From contig CALZFC010000081.1 in assembly GCA_945643635.1 (NCBI GenBank), positions 667,001-731,000 of the forward strand: a stretch of DNA of 64,000 bases, given 5' to 3'. The notes below the pieces were generated by a model. It was not told the DNA's origin. It saw only the letters and a list, made by a program, of their open reading frames with translations, and did not search any database. Within the stretch, counting starts at the first letter, position 1. Each line of letters opens with the position of its first letter. Both the position numbers and the translations under genes were made by a program. Of this stretch, positions 57,050 to 64,000 are shown one piece after another. Origin of the DNA: Allodiplogaster sudhausi (Eukaryota > Nematoda > Chromadorea > Rhabditida > Diplogasteridae).

Positions 57050-59093
57050 GCAGAGAGACGAGAAAACTTAGCAGACGGAGAGGAGAGAGAAAGACAGAGA
57101 AGAAAGAAAGAAAGAGACAGATACATATGCAGAAGAGAGGACATAGAAGAGAGGACATAGAAGAGAGGACATAGAAGAGACAGAGAGAAGGAGGAGAGAG
57201 TGGGAGAGATAGAGAGGAGACAGAGAGAAGAGAGATAGAGATGGGGAGAGAAGAAGAGAAGCGAGAGAGGAGAGCGAGACAGAGAGACAAAGTGAGGAGA
57301 GACAGTGAGAAGAGGGTGAGTTGATTACGAGGGACATCTCGATGTGGGTTCCTTTGGCAGCTCCAGCGGCAGCTCTCCATGGAGGAGAAGAAATTGGCGG
57401 CCTGTCTTCGACAGCCTCCCCACCGGAGCATCTGGCAGGTCATGCTCCGAGTGTCGAAGTAGAATCTGTTGTGTTCATTGTACACTCTATTTTAACATTG
57501 CCAATCTCCTTTTTTCCTTTTCTTTACGCTACGTCCCTTTTCTGACAAATGATTTTTGAGTTGGTTTCTTGTTCTTTGTTAGATCGCGGCTAAGAAAAGA
57601 AACAGTAATCGACTTGGAGCATGCTTGGCTAGTGGAAAGGGGATCGGCAAGGGAATTGGAATGGGGAAAGGATGAATTGGGAATTATTGGTGAAGATAGG
57701 GGAAGGCGAGGTAAGATACTTGCTAGGAAGACAAGCCTTCTACAACTATAAGATTGTAGGGTTCGCTGCAGACCCTACACACAAAATCTTCTCTGTATCT
57801 CGTTAACTATGCGCGTTAGTGAACGGGACCAACTTTGGCTCGAATCTTCCGTTCACACTGCATGTATTTAAAAATCCTCGATCGAACGGCTCCATACACG
57901 ATTCTGAAAGTTCAAGAGATCAAAATAAGGAAGAACGACAAGATAAAATACAAAATGTGACATGAGGAAATTTAAGAAAAATTTCTCTGTCTCTCTGTCT
58001 CTCTTTCGCCCTCTCTCGCCCTCTGACTGGCAAGAGAGTGAGAGGGCGATTCGCAGGCTGAGCTGCACTCATCCTTGTTATCAAAGATGTTACGAAAAGG
58101 CGAACGGCATCCGCCAAAGTGAAAGGAAGCGCACTTCTCAAATGATCAGTCAGTTACTCCTCCCTTCCTTGGCACTTCCACACTCACCTTGCTATTCCAG
58201 TCAAATCGATATTTAATGAGAAAATGCCCGTTGTTACAGTCGTCTTCCAAGACGGGATCAACTGGATCCAGGCACGATTCTGAGAAGTCTGGTTGGACAC
58301 TCCGACTGTATGTACATACCCAATCACAGAAGAAGATAACTTGAAGATTAAAGAGAAAGATTACTGACGGACAGAGGAATCTCGCATTTCTACCTCGCAC
58401 TTCCACGAGCAAGTCTGGAGATCGGGGAAATCATTGCCGATTTGCTCTTCCTCGCACGACCAGAACATCCGACAACTGCGAGAGGCCTTGTCGAAGTAAT
58501 ATCTGAATGAACAAGAGTACATTGCGGGAAGTTAATCAATCCACCAACCGCAGCGTCCAATTCCGCCCTTGCTTCCCACACTCGCTATTCGAGCTCTTCT
58601 GATGAACTTCGAGGCATTCCCCTGAATAATTCATCGATCTCTCTTCACTATTTATCTGCACAAGAACAAAGAACACACTCGCTTTCTTCTCATTTACCGT
58701 TATTTTTATCTACATATCTGTTTATGTTAAGGTCCATTCTCTCCCGGTCCTCTCTCTGTCCCTCTTTCTCTCTCTAGTTCTCTCTTTCTCGCGTTCTCTC
58801 TATCTCTCTCTCTCTCAATTTCTCGCCTTTTCTATCAGTCTCTCTTGATCCCTCTTTAGATAGTTCAGTGGCTCGTTATTTATGTTAATCAGCATTATTT
58901 CATTGCATCGCACTCACTCCCACTTTGAAATTCACACACGCGCGATAGTTTGCAGATAAAGAATCTATTTATTCACTGCCAGCAGCATGAGAAAACAGAC
59001 TAAAGAATCGTTGCGAAAAGGTAGCGGTAACAAACACATTGATAGAGAACACACATGCAAAAATGAGCAGACTGGAGATGTCAGAAAGAGAGT

Positions 59094-59137
<44 letters not shown>

Positions 59138-62100
59138 GGAAGAGAGAAAGGCACTTAGTAGTAGACGATTAAAGAGCACTTAGCCGGGAAGCAGTAAGCA
59201 AAAGGATCACAGCAAACTCGTTACATGGCCAGGGGCCGTTTCTGGCGGAAGCGGGCTGCGCCTGGAGTGCCTCGGGGGTGGAGGGGGAAGCGTGTTCTTC
59301 TTTCCCTTCTTCGTCCTCGAGTTCCTTCCTCTTCTCGTCCTCTTCTCGTGTCTCCTGAGTGAAGGAGTCAGTCGTTGAGTGTTTCTGCCGCGAAGTAGTC
59401 GTCAGACTCGCCGTTAGGCCTTTCAGTCGAATCGTCAAAGCGGCTTCTTTTGGTGGAACCTTCTGCTCCATCGAACTGTCGTCGCCCTGCTTGGAAGTGT
59501 TGGTGCCGATGGAGGATACGGTACGACTGAGATCAGAACTTGAACTCCAATCGTTTTCGTTACGAGAGGAAGCTTCGGAAGCATTAGTGGCTGTCAACAC
59601 GACATCTTCAGTGCGAGGGTTCGCCGTGAGACTGTCATAAGAAGAAGAGCCAAGAGTCGAGGAAGATGGGAGAAAAGTCAGGGAATCTTCGGTTGCTGGA
59701 GTGGTAGTAGAGGGGGCGTTAGTAGAAGATGAGGAGAGGGATGAAAGGGAGGGGAGAGAGGAGAGAGAGGTTAGAGGAGACAGAGAAGAGGCTGATCTCT
59801 CACGAGAGGGCTTAGAAGACAACTGAGGTGGAGGCAGCTTGTGGGCGCAAGTCTTGCGACATTCCTGAAGGAAGTCTTCTCAAGTCTCCTCTTCCCACTG
59901 AATCGAGGAAACTGACATGAATGTTAGGGAAGAGATTCCTCGATCTGACTTCGCAGCCACCGAACCAGAACTTGCTGCAGTCTTGCTTGAGGGGGTTGAA
60001 GTAAGCCCGGGGCTGCCAGTCCGTGCACTCTTCTTCGAACTTCTCAAGAGCAGAGATCATTAGGGAAGGGAAGAAAGATGCACTGACCACCTCGATTGGG
60101 TCGTCGCAAGGGTCGCCCGGCAACCCTCCGGCCGGCAAGGTCGGACTCTTCCGAGTTGTCAACTCATCTTCCTCTTCTTCTGCTGGATGGCGGGGGATGG
60201 GGTAAGTGGTGAAAGAGTCGGATCCTCTCGTGCGGATTGTTCTCTCGATTGGATACGGTAGATGTGGAGGGGAGAGTGAGATTCTCTCACTGCCCTCCTC
60301 AGTCTTCCTGCTCCCTTCTCTTACTTTTGTTTGTTTTTCTATGTTTGCCTCCAGCCCACTCGCACTTTCCAGAGTTTCACTCCCTGTCACTGAAGAGCTT
60401 GCAGAATCGACACTCTTCAGCATCGGTGAACTGGTTCGGTGATTAAGAGGAAGAGTTGTTGTTGTTTTGTGAGATGATGAGGGAATACTCGTCGTGGAAG
60501 TCGAGGAAACCTCAGAAGAGGAGGAAATAGCAGGAATGGTCTCCACCCTCGTCCCTCCTCTCAACTCTGCTTGTTGGCGTAGGAAATCTTCAGAAATGAC
60601 GAAGAAGGGAGCACAAGAATCCTTGCACGCCTGAATTCTCCTCCGCTTCTTCATTTCCTTCCTTATCATCACTTTGTACCTGTTGATTATGGTAGAAGTT
60701 GGCAGTGTCAGCCTGGCAGCCTCCCCACCAAAAACGGTCACATTTTCCTTTGACGGCGTTGAAAAACCATTTCATCTCCCTATAATTGAGAACCTTCTTA
60801 TTTGCTGAAAAGACTCTTCCGTTTACTTAGTCCCTTTACAGGTTGGAATGGAAGGAACATGCCAATCTCCGTGGTTGCAGTCCTCCTCGAGACGCTGATG
60901 TAAAGTGCGTGAGCATGGGCCATTGTCCAGTGAGAGAAGAGCCTCTTCTGTCTGTAACATCCAGCTGTTCTTTATTTATTTTTGACCCACTCAGATTTCA
61001 GCGAGAAAAAGTGAAAAACTTAAACTTGCCTTTCGATTTTCATCTTCAATATTGCCTTCTTCTTCGAGGGCAATTTGTTGCACAGCGAAAGCCTCATCCG
61101 TAACTCGTTGAGGAGGAGTGACAGAACGGAGGATTGGAAGGGGAGATGAGGATGAGAAAGTCGTCGACGACAAGGACGGGGATTCTGCAGTCGAGGACAA
61201 TGGTTGGCTGCTTTCCGCCGATGGCAGAATTGACTGAGTTGTCATTTCTTCTTCATCTTAATTATAAGGTTAACTATTAATGCATCTATGTACTGCTTAG
61301 AAGGACAATGTTTGTGTACACCAGAAACTGACGGATTGGTTCGGAAGGCAGGAGGCATTCTTCGCAGTCTTTGATTGATTCGAAGAAGTTCTTCCCGGCT
61401 GTCTCGGCTGAGTTGCAGGAAGTGTCGTACCAGAAGGGAATGCAAGCCTCAATTCGTTTTGTTCCCCAACAACGTGTTTGACAACAAAGCAGAAGAAAAT
61501 ACAAAAAAATGGTAACACTGCACTACAAATACTTACATACAAGGCGATTACCTTTTTGGTGGAATGGAAGTAGAATCTCTCTTCCCATGCTGCAGTAAGA
61601 CATTCCTCCCTCAGCACAACGTCGAACTCTTTCCAGCAGAAGTCCTTGCTCGATTTGCCCTTAGAAGTACAATTGTTCCCTATAGACTTTCTTAAACTCG
61701 CTTGTGTTGAGGTGGTGGTTGTTGTGGATGAAGACAAGTGAAGTGCAGTCGAGAGAAAAGTCGAGGATGAAGTGGAAGTTGAAGGAGGGGAGATACAGAC
61801 GGATTCACACTGCTGAATTTACAGTCTGGTTATGATTGAGTTTCACGACTGAAGGCGCAAGGGAACCTTCCGAGTGAGGAAGTTGTTGCCCGAAGAGAGT
61901 GGACATCCACCGTAGAGAACTGCTCTGCACTCGCCACTCGCTAACTCAAAGTAGAAGCGAGGAATCAACTTCCCGCAGTTCTCGTTGATTCTCTTGTCAA
62001 ACGGATCACTGCATCGACTGCGATCTTCTGGAATTTTACATGTAAGGCATTCATTTTAAAGGGGGATTAAAATATAACGGTAAATTTGATGATTTTTACC

Positions 62101-62774
62101 CATCGAGGATCCTTCACCAGCAGAACTTGAATATGTAGTAGGAATTGCAGTTGTGGTGACATTGGAAGTTGATTCAAAGAGAGCAGATGAAGCAGAGTTG
62201 GAAATGGATTCAGTTGGAGGAGTCGAAGAGAGAGCTGGGAAAGGGGTGGATTCTCTCATCAGAGGAGTACACTCCATTTCTGCTTCGCAAAGGCATTTAA
62301 AGGAGCCGAGGGAATTGATGCAGACCGCCTCTGCAGGGCAATTCTTTGAGTCTTCGCATTCGTCGATGTCTTCAATAAGGGAGTATAAGAGAGTGAGAAT
62401 TAGAGAGAGAGAGTGTGCGAGAGAGAGAGAGAGAGAGCGAACTAAAGAGTGAGAAATAGAAAATGAAACAAAGGAAAACAGAAGATATGTAGGAAAGAGA
62501 GGGCAGCCGCAGGTGCCATCTTCCAAGCACACTCCGAAGAGGGGATCACAACCACGACAGGCAGAAGAAGAGGTAGGAAAGGTGAAGAGCGATTTGGAGG
62601 GAGCAGGGTGGGGGAGGAGAGGACTGGACTGAGTCGGAGAGGAACCGGAGGATGGAGGAGGGGAAGGAGAGGGAGCCATAGTTGAGCGGCGTTGCATTGT
62701 ACTCAGCTCCATTGTCTACAATGAATTACTAATCGGAATTACGAGAGAGAAGGAAATATTGAAGATAAAGGGAG

Positions 62775-62811
<37 letters not shown>

Positions 62812-63529
62812 GAGTGAGAGAGTGAGAGAGTGAGAGTGAGAGAGTGAGGGTGAGAGAGAGACAGAGAGAGAGGGACAGAGAGAGAGAAACAGAGAGAGAG
62901 AGAGACAGAGAGAGAAACAAAGAGAGAGAGAGAGAGAGAGAGAGTGGGAGATAGAGCGACAGAGAAACAGAGAGAGTGACAGACAGAGACAGAGACAGAG
63001 AAAGAGAGAGAGAGAGAGACAGAGAGAGAGACCGACAGAGAGAGATAGACAGAGAGAGAGACAGAGAGAGAGAGAGACGGAGAGAGAGAGAGAGAGAGTT
63101 CAAGAGTTCGAGAGAGAGAGAGAGAGAGTGCGAGAGAGAGAGAGAGAGAGAGAGCGGAGAGGTCGAACTAAAGAGTGAGAAGTATGAAGACAAATGAAAA
63201 CAGGAGATATGTTGGAAAGAGAGCCTGCTCACCGACGCAGATTCTGTTCATTTTCTTGTATCCCTTCTGGCAGCCGCATGTGCACACTCCGAAGAGCGGA
63301 TCACAGCCACGACAGGCAGAGGAAGAGGGAGGAAAGGTGAAGAGCGATTTGGAGGGAGCAGGGTGGGAGAGGAGCGGACTAGACGGAGTCGGAGAGAAAC
63401 CGGAGGATGGAGGAGGGGAAGGAGAGGGAGCCATAGTTGAGCGGCGTTGCATTGTACTCAGCTCCATTGTCTACAATGAATTACTAATCGGAATTACGAG
63501 AGAGAAGGAAATATTGAAGATGAAGGGAG

Positions 63530-63566
<37 letters not shown>

Positions 63567-63680
63567 GAGAGTGAGAGTGAGAGAGTGAGAGAGTGAGAGT
63601 GAGAGAGTGAGGGTGAGAGAGAGACAGAGAGAGAGGGACAGAGAGAGAGAAACAGAGAGAGAGAGAGACAGAGAGAGAAA

Positions 63681-63715
<35 letters not shown>

Positions 63716-64000
63716 AGATAGAGCGACAGAGAAACAGAGAGAGTGACAGACAGAGACAGAGACAGAGAAAGAGAGAGAGAGAGAGACAGAGAGAGAGACC
63801 GACAGAGAGAGATAGACAGAGAGAGAGACAGAGAGAGAGAGAGACGGAGAGAGAGAGAGAGAGAGTTCAAGAGTTCGAGAGAGAGAGAGAGAGAGAGAGT
63901 GCGAGAGAGAGAGAGAGAGAGCGGAGAGGTCGAACTAAAGAGTGAGAAGTATGAAGACAAATGAAAACAGGAGATATGTTGGAAAGAGAGCCTGCTCACC
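54810..64000 (-). CDS. EGF and multi-Kunitz extracellular protein, MEC-1-like, N-terminus beyond the window
   Basis: Secreted matrix-type protein. From the N-terminal side: Cys-rich EGF-like exons (ACRGCDPLFGVC, CGCQKGYKKMNRICVG at about 63235-63330, and a second copy), then calcium-type EGF DIDECEDSKNCPAEAVCINS (62300-62370). About 13 Kunitz-like units follow, beginning CKIPEDRSRC (62030), NNCTSKGKSSKDFCW (61680), CSRTLHQRLEEDC (60925), GDPCDDPIEVV (60110), CLEVHQKSSNSEC (58610), ESCLDPVDPVLEDDC (58280), RFYFDTRSMTCQML (57465), CTDKFDTSLTDSC (56940), CLEPKEIGNC (56550), CLLPLDVGHAEDGDC (56190), CFDTEGDKGNC (55650), CSFPPDWGSC (55345) and CLEPLDRGSWC (54970). Ser/Thr linkers lie at 61030-61240 and 59180-60480. 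Several units lack standard cysteines. The EGF-then-many-Kunitz order matches C. elegans MEC-1. A stop at 59169 after a hydrophobic tail, or a gtaacg donor just before it, makes two genes or one possible. Confidence 0.72.
54817..54844. repeat. 28-bp perfect palindrome at a gene junction
   Basis: acaccctccaggag is followed directly by its exact reverse complement ctcctggagggtgt, with no spacer. Just to its left is a direct repeat of gtgaaaagtac(a). It lies where the last Kunitz domain stops making sense. Confidence 0.95.
56030..56084. repeat. (GA)n microsatellite in a Kunitz intron
   Basis: A 55-bp GA run splits one Kunitz domain's two exons. Others in the same gene lie at 56395-56490, 56980-57045 and 59091-59133; all are pyrimidine in the sense strand. 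Confidence 0.9.
57125..57182. repeat. short 14-bp tandem repeat
   Basis: aagagaggacatag repeats three times with a partial fourth inside a long purine-rich intron of the Kunitz gene. Confidence 0.8.
62430..64000. repeat. tandem duplication, about 755-767 bp period, exon plus GA-rich intron
   Basis: 62430-63230 and 63185-64000 are nearly identical over an exon (start of the reading MELSTMQRRSTMAPSP), its intron start and a 400-bp GA tract. For example actcagctcc occurs at 62701 and 63456, and gcctgctcacc ends at 63233 and 64000. Differences are few substitutions plus small indels. The two exon copies carry complementary losses in the EGF segment: the left copy keeps GVCLEDGTCGC but lacks QKGYKKMNRICVG, and the right copy lacks LEDG but keeps the rest. 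Confidence 0.92.

Noticed and set aside
57755..57785. gtagggttcgctgcagaccctac hairpin, tRNA T-arm-like
   Set aside because: Only one short stem-loop; the other tRNA arms are absent.
59169..59230. Hydrophobic tail NEFAVILLLTASRLSAL before a stop, suggesting a GPI anchor
   Set aside because: A splice donor (gtaacg) lies just upstream of the tail, and further Kunitz exons follow, so read-through of an intron is equally likely.
1..64000. CRISPR arrays, bacterial operons, rRNA
   Set aside because: None present; the sequence is eukaryotic with spliced genes.

Overview
The window is nuclear DNA of a small-intron animal, most likely a nematode. Three gene products point that way: a small protein with a major-sperm-protein (MSP) domain, an ATP synthase subunit e whose C-terminus reads like the Caenorhabditis protein, and an EGF plus multi-Kunitz extracellular protein built like C. 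elegans MEC-1. Exons are short, third codon positions are G/C-rich, and introns run from about 40 bp to several kb. (CT)n/(GA)n microsatellites fill many introns and intergenic gaps and make most long open frames here meaningless (Ser-Leu, Arg-Glu or Glu-Arg repeats). I did not identify the species.

Layout, left to right. 1-3034 (-): trehalase, C-terminal exon off the left edge. 4904-8249 (-): transmembrane nucleoporin NDC1. 9044-11830 (-): a complete nine-exon G-protein alpha subunit that rebuilds to 359 residues, with an altered P-loop and no pertussis-toxin cysteine. 12766-13090 (+): C-terminal exons of an unrecognised gene. 13655-15848 (-): ATP synthase subunit e, three exons, 105 residues. 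16821-17713 (+): MSP-domain protein, three exons, 146 residues. 19583-25217 (+): a rhodopsin-class peptide receptor of the GnRH/AKH-receptor type, with a small unrecognised gene on the opposite strand inside its first intron. 25807-33440 (-): a large helical-repeat (PPR/LRPPRC-like) protein split by a 5'-truncated non-LTR retrotransposon. 33960-37281 (-): a low-complexity, possibly nuclear protein carrying a Merlin-type DNA element at its first splice donor. 38518-39612: a second inverted-repeat element. About 40159-40974 (+): a tentative small membrane protein. 42012-52022 (+): a RIN (Ras and Rab interactor) homologue with SH2, VPS9 and C-terminal RA-like regions. 52560-53255 (-): unrecognised exons. 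53743-54784 (-): the PKK coiled-coil tail of an SLK/STK10-type kinase with no kinase domain. 54810-64000 (-): an EGF/Kunitz giant resembling MEC-1, running off the right edge.

The genes look like independent loci; I see no operon. Some share themes: Galpha and the peptide receptor (signalling), RIN (Rab5 activation downstream of Ras/tyrosine kinases), and the Kunitz protein (extracellular matrix).

The most interesting material is structural. A 28-bp perfect palindrome sits where a Kunitz domain breaks off and SLK tail exons begin, which suggests a rearrangement or misjoin. The Merlin-like element's 8-bp target duplication copies a splice donor. A LINE's 5' end coincides with an exon-intron boundary. 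There are also a 140-bp palindromic TA-flanked MITE, a recent ~760-bp tandem duplication of an EGF exon, and a 50-bp copy of an NDC1 exon inside the ATP synthase e gene.
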